64,000 nt of DNA from DASRHK01 sp035650495. Its GTDB lineage: Bacteria; Pseudomonadota; Gammaproteobacteria; Nevskiales; Nevskiaceae. Position numbers and translations under genes: made by a program. The DNA lies in assembly GCA_035650495.1 (NCBI GenBank), contig DASRHK010000075.1:4896-68895 (forward strand), given 5' to 3'. Shown here piece by piece: positions 16,996-25,374 of the stretch. Numbering within the stretch: position 1 is the stretch's first letter; each line of letters begins with the position of its first letter. Below the pieces are notes generated by a model. That model searched no databases. It saw only the letters and a program-made list of their open reading frames with translations, and was not told where the DNA came from.

Positions 16996-18441
16996 CTAGG
17001 CCGTCTCTTCGACCACCGCTTCCTTGCGCGCGCCGAGATTGGCACCTTGCCTCAGCAATTCGGCCTGCAGCTCGCGCGCGGGGATCTCGTGCGGTTGCAC
17101 GCCGCGCTTCGCCGCGAGCGCCGCGCAAGCGCCGGCGCCCTGGCCGGTCGCCATCGAGATCGGCATGACGCGATACGACGAGTGCGCTTCGTGGGAGCCG
17201 GAGATCGCGCGACCGGCGACGATCACGCCGTCGACCTCGCGGGGTAGGAGCGCACGCAACGGAATGTCATAAGCCTCGCCTTCGGGCAGGTGACGCAGGA
17301 TCGTACCTTTCCCCTTGGGATTGTGGATGTCGACCGGGTAGGTGCCGCGCGCGATGACGTCGGCGAATTTGCGCGCGCCGATGATGTCTTCGACCGTCAT
17401 GCGATAGCGACCGACGATGCGCCGCGTCTCGCGCACGCCCACCTGCACGCCGCTCTGCACGACGTACGACTCCGCGAATCCCGGAACGTACCTGCGCAGG
17501 AACTGCTCGATCTGGCGCAGCTGGAAGCGCGCCGAGCGCTCGGCCATCGTCAGGTCCCAGACGTCGATGCCGAGCACGCGGGTCACGCGCGTGGAGTTCA
17601 GCGACAGCTCACGCGGGTGCGGCGTCGCGAAGAACAGGATGTCCTCGCGCTGCAGCTGCAGCTCGCCGCGCTCGGTCGCCTGGCGCACCAGATCCCACAG
17701 CCCGTGCACGCCGCGCCACTGATCGGGATGCGCGCGCACGTAGTCCTGGAACTTGCCGCGGTCGAAATCCGCGATGCGCGCCATCAGCGTCATCGGCTGG
17801 ACGAGCCCGTCCTCGTCGCGGCCGATCTCGTATTCGGCGCCGGCGCGCACGGCGACGTCGGCGTCGCCGGTGCAATCGACGACGACTTTCGCGTTGATCA
17901 CGACAGGTCCGGATTTCGATTCGGCGACGATGCCCGCGATGCGTCCCTGCTCCAGGAAGGGATCGCTCGCAAACGCGTGCAGCAGGTAATGCACGCCGGC
18001 GTCGTCGAGCATCGCGAGCGCGGTTGCCTTGAACGCTTCCGGATCGAACGGCACGACATAACCGGTCTGCAGCGACGGCGCGATCGCCCCGCCAGTGGAC
18101 ACGAGCTTGCGCAGCAATCGCTCGAGCACGCCGGCGATCACCGGATCGCCGGGGCCGTGATCGGTCGGCAGCAGCGTGTCGCCGCCTTGTGGCGCGGGAC
18201 GATGCTTCTGCGTGTGGAACGACATCAGCGGCATCACCAGCGCCGCGGTCGCGTTGCCGCCGAGGAATCCGTAGCGCTCGACGAGGATCACTTTCGCGCC
18301 GGCGTCGGCAGCGCCGATCGCGGCGCCGATGCCAGCGGGTCCGCCGCCGACCACGACGACGTCGCAGCGCGCGGCGCGGATGCCTTTGCGCGACGGCAGC
18401 GCGATCGTCTCAGGCTCGCGCGGCTTTTCGAGCGCTGGCAC
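16996..18441 (-). CDS. FAD-dependent oxidoreductase (glucose-inhibited-division-like FAD_oxidored type)
   Basis: About 481 residues. The N-terminal Rossmann motif DVVVVGGGPAGIGAA and the following ERYGFLGGNAT match the FAD-binding family that includes putative succinate dehydrogenase/fumarate reductase-like flavoproteins. VDCTGDADVAVRAGA and a C-terminal GRAISGSHEAHSSYRVMP are also typical. The start is taken as GTG 18441: an AGGAGG lies six bases before it but directly abuts the in-frame ATG at 18447, too close to use that ATG well. Overlaps the 3' end of the upstream pyruvyltransferase gene by about 30 bases. Substrate unknown. Confidence 0.83.
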   Translation of the reverse strand: MPALEKPREPETIALPSRKGIRAARCDVVVVGGGPAGIGAAIGAADAGAKVILVERYGFLGGNATAALVMPLMSFHTQKHRPAPQGGDTLLPTDHGPGDPVIAGVLERLLRKLVSTGGAIAPSLQTGYVVPFDPEAFKATALAMLDDAGVHYLLHAFASDPFLEQGRIAGIVAESKSGPVVINAKVVVDCTGDADVAVRAGAEYEIGRDEDGLVQPMTLMARIADFDRGKFQDYVRAHPDQWRGVHGLWDLVRQATERGELQLQREDILFFATPHPRELSLNSTRVTRVLGIDVWDLTMAERSARFQLRQIEQFLRRYVPGFAESYVVQSGVQVGVRETRRIVGRYRMTVEDIIGARKFADVIARGTYPVDIHNPKGKGTILRHLPEGEAYDIPLRALLPREVDGVIVAGRAISGSHEAHSSYRVMPISMATGQGAGACAALAAKRGVQPHEIPARELQAELLRQGANLGARKEAVVEETA

Positions 18442-19564
18442 GCCCATCCTCCTGCCCGGACAGCACCTCCTTGACGATGAGGCGATTCTCCTTCGCGCGC
18501 TCCTGCAGCGTCGGCAGGTTCTTCGCGATCTTCGCGCGCAGCGTGCGCTGCGTGTCCCAGCAGCGGTCGATGTGCGCGAGCAGCGTGCCGGCATCGAGAT
18601 CGTCGAGCGGCGGCGCGGGCAGCTCGAGCTCTTCGATGAAGCCCGCGATCTTCGACGCGTACGGCAGCGACACGAACGGCACGCCTTGCCGCGCGGCGAA
18701 GATGAGGAAGTGCAGCCGCATGCCGATCGCGAAGTCGAAACGCGCCATCAAGCTCAGCAGCTGGCCCGCGTCGTAGTCGCCCTTGAGCACCGCGGCGCGC
18801 GCCGCGCGCTTCATCTTCGCGGCGATCGCGTGGCTGTGCTGGATGTCGACCTGCTTGCGCTCCATCGGGATGAACACGACGTCGGCGTCGTAGCGATCGA
18901 CCACGAAGTCGGCGGCGTTGGCGACGAGCGCGTGATAGTGATCGACGTCGAGATCGGGCGCCGCGGGACCCGGCTCGCGCACCGACAGCGCGATCAGCCG
19001 CTGCTTGCCTTCGATGCCTTCCACGCGCAGCGCGTCCTTGGGCAGGTCGCGCGGCTTGAGCAGCAGCGCGGGATCCGCGGTGAGCAGCATCGGCGCGTCG
19101 ACGCCGACGTCCTGCAGCAGGCGCTCGCCATGGCGATCGCGCACGGTGATCGCCGCGCAACGGTTGAGCGCGCGGCGCACCGCCAGGCGATTGTGCGGAT
19201 CCTTCAGCGGTCCCGCGCTGATCGCGTAGACCATCACCGGCACGCCGAGCTCGTGCGCGAGCTCGACTTCGCGCAGGTAGAGCTGCGCTTCCTCGTCGTA
19301 GAGGATGCCGCCGCCGCCGAAGATCAGGAGATCGAGCCGATCGACGACCGCACGCGACTCGTCCTTGGTCATCTTGCGGACCGGCACGGCTTCGATGCCG
19401 TGCCGACGCTTGGTGTCGTCGGGATCGCGGCTGAACACGACCAGCTCGGCGCCGAGCTCGTCGCGCAGGTATTCCACGATCGACTCGAGGATCGCCTCGT
19501 CGCCGAGGTTCAGTCCGCCATAGGAACCGCTGATGCCGATGCGTGGCTTGCGGGTGGGGTCCAT
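18410..19564 (-). CDS. Polysaccharide pyruvyltransferase family protein (CsaB-like)
   Basis: 384 residues. Begins RIGISGSYGGLNLGDEA, with the Gly-rich loop and NLGDE of pyruvyltransferases. FGGGGILYDEE and IGMRLHFLIFAA, with the conserved Arg-Leu-His, match the CsaB/WcaK fold. Known members add pyruvate from phosphoenolpyruvate to cell-wall or capsular sugars. The ATG at 19564 has no clear Shine-Dalgarno sequence. It sits 32 bases after the M23 peptidase stop on the same strand, so a shared role in envelope polymer metabolism is plausible. Confidence 0.85.
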   Translation of the reverse strand: MDPTRKPRIGISGSYGGLNLGDEAILESIVEYLRDELGAELVVFSRDPDDTKRRHGIEAVPVRKMTKDESRAVVDRLDLLIFGGGGILYDEEAQLYLREVELAHELGVPVMVYAISAGPLKDPHNRLAVRRALNRCAAITVRDRHGERLLQDVGVDAPMLLTADPALLLKPRDLPKDALRVEGIEGKQRLIALSVREPGPAAPDLDVDHYHALVANAADFVVDRYDADVVFIPMERKQVDIQHSHAIAAKMKRAARAAVLKGDYDAGQLLSLMARFDFAIGMRLHFLIFAARQGVPFVSLPYASKIAGFIEELELPAPPLDDLDAGTLLAHIDRCWDTQRTLRAKIAKNLPTLQERAKENRLIVKEVLSGQEDGRASARKAARA

Positions 19565-19596
19565 GGGATTTGGACCCCGCGCCGGGGAGGGTTGTT

Positions 19597-20301
19597 TCAG
19601 GCCCGATCGCGGACCGGCTTCAGCGCGGCGATGTGGAGCAGGAGGTTGGGATCGGGGCAACGCTGCAGCCACACGGCTTTCTCGCTGAGCAGGCAGACGC
19701 CGGGATAGTCGCCGCGCCGGCCTTCCATGTCGCGGATGACTTGGAAATGCAGATGCGGCGGCCAGCCCAGATTCTCGCCGGGCGCGCCGAGCCAGCCGAT
19801 CTCTTCGCCGGCGCGCACGCGATCGCCCGCGCGGACTTTCTTCAGCGACGCGCGCGACAGATGACCGTAGAGCGTGTGGAAGACCTGTCCTTCGAAACGA
19901 TGCTCGAGCACGATCGTCGGGCCGTAATCGCCGAAGCGCGCGTTGTCGGCAGTCGAGTGCACGAGACCGTCGAGCACGGCGTGGACCGGCGTCGCGACCG
20001 GCATCCACAGATCGACGCCGAGATGGATGCTGCGCGTCCTGCCGTCGGGATCGCGGAATTGCGGGCTCACTTCGTACACCGCGCGATCCTCGCCATAACC
20101 ACCGGCTGCGTAGTCGGCGCCCGCGCGATGGACCGCGTCCCACACCCAGTCGTTGAACTGCGTCGCATCGGCCGCGTTGAGATCGGCGAGCGAAAGGTTG
20201 TTGCGGGACAGATCGAGCTTAAGGCAGCGACGCGCGTTGAGCCCGAACGGGAAAGGGCTCGCGGTCTTGAGGTCCGGCAGCAGCTCGGCAAGCGCGCTCA
20301 C
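19597..20301 (-). CDS. M23-family peptidase-like protein
   Basis: 234 residues, GTG start. The LytM/M23 zinc site is present: His and Asp in HLGVDLWMP, then HTLYGHLS and PPHLHFQV with the catalytic and last zinc-binding His. There is no signal peptide or membrane helix, odd for a peptidoglycan endopeptidase, so either it acts on a cytoplasmic substrate or export is unconventional. Similar M23 domains occur fused to aminotransferases in some proteobacteria (recalled). Seven bases separate it from the upstream hybrid kinase stop. Confidence 0.82.
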   Translation of the reverse strand: MSALAELLPDLKTASPFPFGLNARRCLKLDLSRNNLSLADLNAADATQFNDWVWDAVHRAGADYAAGGYGEDRAVYEVSPQFRDPDGRTRSIHLGVDLWMPVATPVHAVLDGLVHSTADNARFGDYGPTIVLEHRFEGQVFHTLYGHLSRASLKKVRAGDRVRAGEEIGWLGAPGENLGWPPHLHFQVIRDMEGRRGDYPGVCLLSEKAVWLQRCPDPNLLLHIAALKPVRDRA

Positions 20302-20308
20302 GTGCCGA

Positions 20309-21898
20309 CTATACGGCGGCGGCCTGGGGGGGTGGGTCGACCGGTATGGGTTGTTGATGGCCCGCGATCAGGCTTTCCAGGGTGCCGATGTCAGCCGGCT
20401 TGATCAGGTACTCGTCGAAGCCGGCTTCGCGCGCGCGCAGCCGATCGCGCTCATGGCCGTAGCCGGTGAGCGCCAGCACCAGCGGCCGATGACTGCGCTG
20501 GGCGGCCCGGATCCGGCGCGCGACTTCCCAGCCGTTCATGCCCGGCAGCCCGATGTCGAGGATGATCGCTTCGGGCTGGAACGATTCGACGACTGCGAGC
20601 GCGGTCTGGCCGTTGCCCGCCGTGCGCACTTCATGGCCGGATTCGCGCAGCAGCATGGCGAGACTGAGCATCGCATCGGCGTTGTCGTCGACGATCAGCA
20701 CGCGCGTCGGCGTGCGCGGACGCACGACTTCGGCGGCTTGCTTCGGCTGGTCCGACGGGATCGCCGTCGCGCGCGGCAGGCGGATGGTGAATTCCGAGCC
20801 GCGGCCGGTGCCCTCGCTGTCGGCTTCGACGCTGCCGTCGTGCAGCTCGACGATGCTGCGCACGAGCGTGAGCCCGACGCCGAGCCCGCCGCGCGCGCGA
20901 TCGAGCGACGTGTCGACCTGCATGAACAGGTCGAAGATGCGCGACAGCATGTCCGGCGCGATGCCGATGCCGTCGTCGCGCACGCGGATCGCGACGTCCT
21001 CTCCGGCGACCTCGGCGGCGAGCCAGATGTGTCCGCGCGCCGGCGTGTACTTCGCCGCGTTGTTGAGCAGGTTCGACAGCACCTGCACGATGCGCGTCGG
21101 ATCGCAGTCGAGATAGACCGGCTGCTCCGGCACCGACACCGCGAGCCGATGCTGGCTCTCGTCGATCAGCGGCTGGCTCTGCTCCACGGCGCGATTGATC
21201 AGCGTCGCGAGCGTGACGCGCTGCTTGGCGAGCTGGATCTTGCCGCGGGTGACGCGCGAGATGTCGAGCAGATCGTCGACCAGGCGCGTCAGGTTGCCGA
21301 CCTGGCGATTGAGGATCTCCGCGATGCGCTCGAGGCGCTCCTCGTCAGGCGTGGTGACGCCGAGGATGTCGGCGGCGCTGCGGATCGGCGCGAGCGGATT
21401 GCGCAGCTCGTGCGCGAGCATCGCGAGGAACTCGTCCTTGCGCCGGTCGCTCTCCTGCAGGTCGGCGAGCAGCGCGCGCGACTGGTACTGGCGCGCGCGT
21501 GCGCGCAACGCGGTGCGCCCGGCGGCGATGCAGGTCGACATGCGCACCGGCCGCTCGAGCAGGATCACGTTGCCGAGCGTCTCCATCGCGCGCAGCGCGA
21601 CCGGCGAGTCCGGTCCGCCGCGCGTGAGCACGATGAACGGAAGGTCGGACCACGGCGGCTGGCGCGTGACGATCGCGTGCAGGCGATTCGGCGCGTCGCT
21701 GACCAGCGCTTCTTCGGTGATCAGGACGGCGCCTGCGCCGGCTTCGATCTCGTCGCACAGCGCTTCGACGTTGTGACAGATCTGCGCGCTCATGCGCCCG
21801 CGCGCGAGCACGGACAGCGTGTTCGCCGCGTCGCGACCCGTCGGCGCGAGCACCAGCAGGCGCAACGAGTCCGGATGGGTGGGACCGGCTGCGCTCAT
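20309..21898 (-). CDS. Hybrid histidine kinase with N-terminal pseudo-receiver and C-terminal receiver
   Basis: 529 residues. Residues 12-128 look like a receiver fold that lacks the acidic pocket (LVLAPTGRDA), the phospho-Asp (LITEEALV) and the conserved Lys (ERPVR). A short coil leads to HisKA with phospho-His 163 (AMLAHELRNPLAP), HATPase about 265-375 with the N, G1 and G2 boxes, and a normal receiver 398-515 with VDDN, Asp 448 (LDIGLPG) and Lys 500. No membrane helices. Its ATG overlaps the stop of the KaiC-like gene (ATGA), so the two are translationally coupled and probably act together. Confidence 0.9.
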   Translation of the reverse strand: MSAAGPTHPDSLRLLVLAPTGRDAANTLSVLARGRMSAQICHNVEALCDEIEAGAGAVLITEEALVSDAPNRLHAIVTRQPPWSDLPFIVLTRGGPDSPVALRAMETLGNVILLERPVRMSTCIAAGRTALRARARQYQSRALLADLQESDRRKDEFLAMLAHELRNPLAPIRSAADILGVTTPDEERLERIAEILNRQVGNLTRLVDDLLDISRVTRGKIQLAKQRVTLATLINRAVEQSQPLIDESQHRLAVSVPEQPVYLDCDPTRIVQVLSNLLNNAAKYTPARGHIWLAAEVAGEDVAIRVRDDGIGIAPDMLSRIFDLFMQVDTSLDRARGGLGVGLTLVRSIVELHDGSVEADSEGTGRGSEFTIRLPRATAIPSDQPKQAAEVVRPRTPTRVLIVDDNADAMLSLAMLLRESGHEVRTAGNGQTALAVVESFQPEAIILDIGLPGMNGWEVARRIRAAQRSHRPLVLALTGYGHERDRLRAREAGFDEYLIKPADIGTLESLIAGHQQPIPVDPPPQAAAV

Positions 21899-23394
21899 GC
21901 AGTCTTGCGCTCCGCCAGCAATGGAGCGCCGTCGCCGAGGTAGCGCGGCACGCCGGTGAGCACGCCTTCGAACTGCGACAGCGGCTCGCCGATGTGGATG
22001 CCGTTCGGGCCGAAGCTGTACTCGCGGATGGTGCGCTCGTGCGTGCCGCCGCGCTTCTTCATGACCGAGATCGCCTGGCGCACGCGGCCGCCGGCCTCGA
22101 AGTAGCGCAGCATGATCACCGCGTCGGCGAGGTAGCTCGCGTCGATCTGCGCCTGCATCGCCTGACCGATCAGGCCTTGCTGCGCCACCACCATCAGCGA
22201 GGTGACGCCGCGCTGGCTGAGATAGAGCAGGAGCTCGTGCAGCTGCAGGGTGAGGAAGCGCACTTCGGGAATCGCGTTGAGATAGCCGGTGAGCGAGTCG
22301 ATCACGATCATCTGCGCGTGACGGTCCTCGACCTCGCGGCGCACGCGATCGACGAACTCGCCGGCGGAGAGCGCGCCGGGATCGACCTGCTCCACGGCGA
22401 GCGTTCCCTTTTCCATGTATTGCTCGAGCTTCATGCCGATGCCGCGCGCTCGCGAGAGCATCGTGCGCGGGCTTTCGTCGAACATGAACATCGCGACGCG
22501 CTTGCCCTGCCTCGCGGTCTGCTCGGCGAACTGCATCGCGAACGTCGACTTGCCGGAGCCGGCCGGCCCGACGAGCAGGTTGCTGGTGCCGCGATCCACG
22601 CCGCCGCCCATCAGCGTGTCGAGCTCCGCGAGCCCGCTCGGCACCGGCTCGGTCGGGAACGAGCCGCTGTGCTCGGACGCGACCAGGCGCGGATAGACCT
22701 CGAGCCCGCCTTTGCGGATGCGGAAATCGTGGAAGCCGGGCCGGAACGAGCGGCCGCGCAGCTTGAGGACCTGCAGACGCCGATGCATGACGCCGTAGTC
22801 GGGCGATTTGCGCTCCAGCGACAGCACGCCATGCGCGAGGCTCTGCAGCTGCAGGTCCGACACGTCCGAGGTGCGATCATCGAGCAGCAGCACGGTGCAG
22901 GCGCGTCCGACGAAGAACTGCTTCAGCCCGAGGATCTGCCGGCGATAGCGCAGCGAGTTCTGCGCGAGCAGGCGCATCTCCGAAAGGGAGTCGAAGACGA
23001 CGCGTCCCGGCTTGACCCGCTCGATCTCCTCGAGCACTGCGCGCGTGGTGTCGACCAGCTCGACTTCGGACGTGTGGAACATCGTGTTCTCGGCGTCCGG
23101 ATGCAGCACTTCGTCGCTGCGGTTGAGCTCGATCACCGAGATCCCGTCCAGGGACCAGCCGTGGGAGGTCGCCACCGCGAGCAGCTCCTCGCGGGTTTCC
23201 GACAGCGACACGTAGACGCCTTGCTCGCCGTGCCGGCGTCCCTCGAGCAGGAACTGCAGGCCGAGCGTCGTCTTACCCGCTCCGGGATCGCCTTCGATCA
23301 GATAAAGCCGACCGCCGGGCAGGCCGCCGTAAAGGATGTCGTCCAGCCCGGTGATGCCGCTGCTGACCAGCTCGTTGCGTACAGCCTCTTGCAT
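21895..23394 (-). CDS. KaiC-like double-RecA ATPase
   Basis: 499 residues in two RecA-type halves: CI with Walker A GDPGAGKTT (Lys 41) and CII with GPAGSGKST (Lys 282), plus Walker B-like VVFDSLSE and IVIDSLTG. The C-terminal third follows the KaiC pattern (AISVMKKRGGTHERTIREY, then a GV-P segment). By eye-alignment the paired catalytic Glu of KaiC are Ser65-Glu66 in CI and Asp306-Glu307 in CII, and the phosphorylated Ser-Thr pair aligns with Ser420-Tyr421. No kaiA or kaiB is in the window. AGGGGG precedes the ATG. Likely a signalling ATPase that feeds the coupled kinase, not necessarily a clock. Confidence 0.9.
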   Translation of the reverse strand: MQEAVRNELVSSGITGLDDILYGGLPGGRLYLIEGDPGAGKTTLGLQFLLEGRRHGEQGVYVSLSETREELLAVATSHGWSLDGISVIELNRSDEVLHPDAENTMFHTSEVELVDTTRAVLEEIERVKPGRVVFDSLSEMRLLAQNSLRYRRQILGLKQFFVGRACTVLLLDDRTSDVSDLQLQSLAHGVLSLERKSPDYGVMHRRLQVLKLRGRSFRPGFHDFRIRKGGLEVYPRLVASEHSGSFPTEPVPSGLAELDTLMGGGVDRGTSNLLVGPAGSGKSTFAMQFAEQTARQGKRVAMFMFDESPRTMLSRARGIGMKLEQYMEKGTLAVEQVDPGALSAGEFVDRVRREVEDRHAQMIVIDSLTGYLNAIPEVRFLTLQLHELLLYLSQRGVTSLMVVAQQGLIGQAMQAQIDASYLADAVIMLRYFEAGGRVRQAISVMKKRGGTHERTIREYSFGPNGIHIGEPLSQFEGVLTGVPRYLGDGAPLLAERKTA

Positions 23395-23486
23395 GGGTTT
23401 CCCCCTCTTTTTTGCTTAGTCAGGTGGCAGCGCAACAAAGTTTCCTGGTTCCGGCACCCCGCCGGGAAAACCGCGGTCGGACTTTC

Positions 23487-24338
23487 ATGGGCATGCGCAA
23501 AGTGATTTTCGTCGGCGCCGGCCTGGTCCTCGCGGCCTGCGCGACCAAGCTCGTGTACCAGCGGCTCGACTGGCTGATCAACTGGCGCCTGCACGACTAC
23601 GTGACGCTCGACGACGCCCAGAACGCGCGCTTCAAGACGACCTTCGCGGACCTGTGGGCCTGGCATCGCTCGCACGAGCTGCCGCGCTACTCGGCCGACC
23701 TGCGTGAGATGGCCGACAAGCTCGACAGCCGCGTCACCGTGACGCCGCAGCAGGTCGCTGCTTACGGGCAGCGCTTCCAGCTGCATTGGCAGGAGCTCAT
23801 GTCGAGGACGATCGACTCCCTGTGCGATCTGGTGCGCACGCTCGACGAGCGCGAGGTCAAGGAGATTCTCGAAGGCATCGACGAGAAGACCGCCGACTTC
23901 GCCAAGGAGTACGTCGCGCCGCCCGAGGACGAGCTGCGCAAGAAGAGCGAGAAGCGCACGCGCAAATGGATCACGCGCTGGACCGGCCCGCTCAACGACG
24001 CGCAGGACCGGCTGGTCGACGACTGGGCGCGCAAGCGGCGCGCGATCGGCAAGACCTGGCTCGATCAGCGCAAGACCTGGCGCGATCAGTTCGCCGCGGC
24101 GCTCGCGGCGCGCAAGAGCTCACCCGGCTGCAACGCGTTCCGGCCCCTGTTCGCGACGCCGATGGATCAGGTCAGCGACGCCGGCGCGGACGACATCGCC
24201 TACAACCAGGATCAATGGAATCGCCTGATCGCCGACGTGCTCGCAGCGGCCGACGATCGCCAGCTCAAGCGCGCATCGAGCGAGCTGCGCGAGATGGCGC
24301 AGCAGCTCGACGAGCTTGCCGCGATGGCGGCGAAGTGA
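23487..24338 (+). CDS. DUF6279-type lipoprotein
   Basis: 283 residues from the ATG at 23487. The signal peptide ends in LVLAAC, a lipobox. The mature region is mostly helical and very rich in charged residues, beginning YQRLDWLINWRLHDYVTLD, which I recall as typical of the DUF6279 lipoproteins of proteobacteria. Function unknown; a periplasmic lipidated protein. Divergent from the KaiC-like gene; its TGA directly abuts the stop of the convergent receiver gene. Confidence 0.78.
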   Translation: MGMRKVIFVGAGLVLAACATKLVYQRLDWLINWRLHDYVTLDDAQNARFKTTFADLWAWHRSHELPRYSADLREMADKLDSRVTVTPQQVAAYGQRFQLHWQELMSRTIDSLCDLVRTLDEREVKEILEGIDEKTADFAKEYVAPPEDELRKKSEKRTRKWITRWTGPLNDAQDRLVDDWARKRRAIGKTWLDQRKTWRDQFAAALAARKSSPGCNAFRPLFATPMDQVSDAGADDIAYNQDQWNRLIADVLAAADDRQLKRASSELREMAQQLDELAAMAAK

Positions 24339-24746
24339 CTAGGCGGCGTGGGGGAGCGGTGAATGTCCGCGATGGTGGGCGGCCCAGCGCGCGGCGGCGA
24401 CCAGCGAATCGGGCGTCCAGAGCTTCTTCTGCAGGACGCCCTGCACGCCGGCAGCCTGCGCGGCGGCGACTTCCGGCGACTCCGGGAGGGCAGACGTGGA
24501 AATGACCACCGGCAGATCCTGGAATTCGCGGATCTGGCGCGCCGCCGTGAGCCAGGCCAAGCCGCCGGCCACCGGCATGTTGAGATCGAGGATGACGACG
24601 TCGGGCTTGAACACCTGCAGGCTGGCAAACGCGTCCGAGGCGCTGGTGGCCGATTTCACCAGGAAGCCGGCGTCGCCAAAGGCGACTTCATAGGCGGCGA
24701 TCACCATCGGGTCGTCGTCGACGATCAGCACTTTCAGGTCATCCAT
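24339..24746 (-). CDS. Stand-alone response regulator receiver
   Basis: 135 residues consisting of one receiver domain: acidic pocket VDDDPMV, phospho-Asp in VVILDLNMPV, Ser/Thr in VISTSALP, and a Lys in LQKKLW. There is no output domain, so it probably acts as a CheY-like or phosphorelay intermediate. GAGGA lies about ten bases before the ATG. It follows the TonB-domain lipoprotein by 18 bases on the same strand. Could receive phosphate from any of the orphan kinases in this window. Confidence 0.9.
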   Translation of the reverse strand: MDDLKVLIVDDDPMVIAAYEVAFGDAGFLVKSATSASDAFASLQVFKPDVVILDLNMPVAGGLAWLTAARQIREFQDLPVVISTSALPESPEVAAAQAAGVQGVLQKKLWTPDSLVAAARWAAHHRGHSPLPHAA

Positions 24747-24764
24747 GGCGAAACGTCCTCTTCG

Positions 24765-25157
24765 TCAGCGCAGCGACGCGATGGGACCGGCGTCGAGGCG
24801 GTAATAATCGATCTGGCTGCAGTTGCGGACCGGATAGTTCATCGCCGCATAGCGCGAATGCGACAGCGCTGCGATCGAAGCGTGCTCGAAGACGCCTTCG
24901 GGGCTCGAGGCGACGACGCGCACGTCGATCACTTCGCCGTTCGCCGCGACGTGGTACGTCATCGCGACCCAGCCTTGCTGCGCGACTGCCTCGCGCGGAA
25001 ATTGCGGCCGGTAATGCCGCGTTTCTTCGAGCGAGGCGCAGGGATTCGCGGCCCCCAGGGCCAGCGGCGCGTGCGTCGGGGCCGGCGGCGCCGTCGCGCA
25101 GCCTGCAGAGAGCAGCGCCGCCGCGAAGACTGCGATCCCAGCCGCTCTATGTGCCAT
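24765..25157 (-). CDS. TonB C-terminal-domain lipoprotein
   Basis: 130 residues. The signal peptide ends in LLSAGC (lipobox), unlike true TonB, which has an N-terminal transmembrane anchor and a Pro-rich arm. The rest is a TonB C-terminal-like domain: RPQFPREAVAQQGWVAMTYHV, then IDVRVVASSPEGVFEHASI and SRYAAMNYPVRNC. Without an ExbB-coupled helix it cannot transduce proton force in the ordinary way, so it may be a structural or binding module in the envelope. Confidence 0.78.
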   Translation of the reverse strand: MAHRAAGIAVFAAALLSAGCATAPPAPTHAPLALGAANPCASLEETRHYRPQFPREAVAQQGWVAMTYHVAANGEVIDVRVVASSPEGVFEHASIAALSHSRYAAMNYPVRNCSQIDYYRLDAGPIASLR

Positions 25158-25374
25158 GACGCTTCCCCTTTCGTCGTCCCCGATCCTTTTCTATCGAGGT
25201 TTCCGAAGGCGTCCGCGACGGCCAGTAGGATTTATCTACGGCTGCAACGAGGCGTCGGCAATTTCCTACGGAGCGCCCGGATTGATCATCTGATCGGACG
25301 AATTGGCGTCACCGCGGTCAAGGTAGGGTAGCGACAGTTCCGAGAGTCGCTTCTCAAAATTGCAGAGGCCGTTG

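Noticed and set aside
21895..23394. A complete circadian clock locus
   Set aside because: No kaiA or kaiB is present in the window and the phosphosite dyad is altered, so only KaiC-like is supported.
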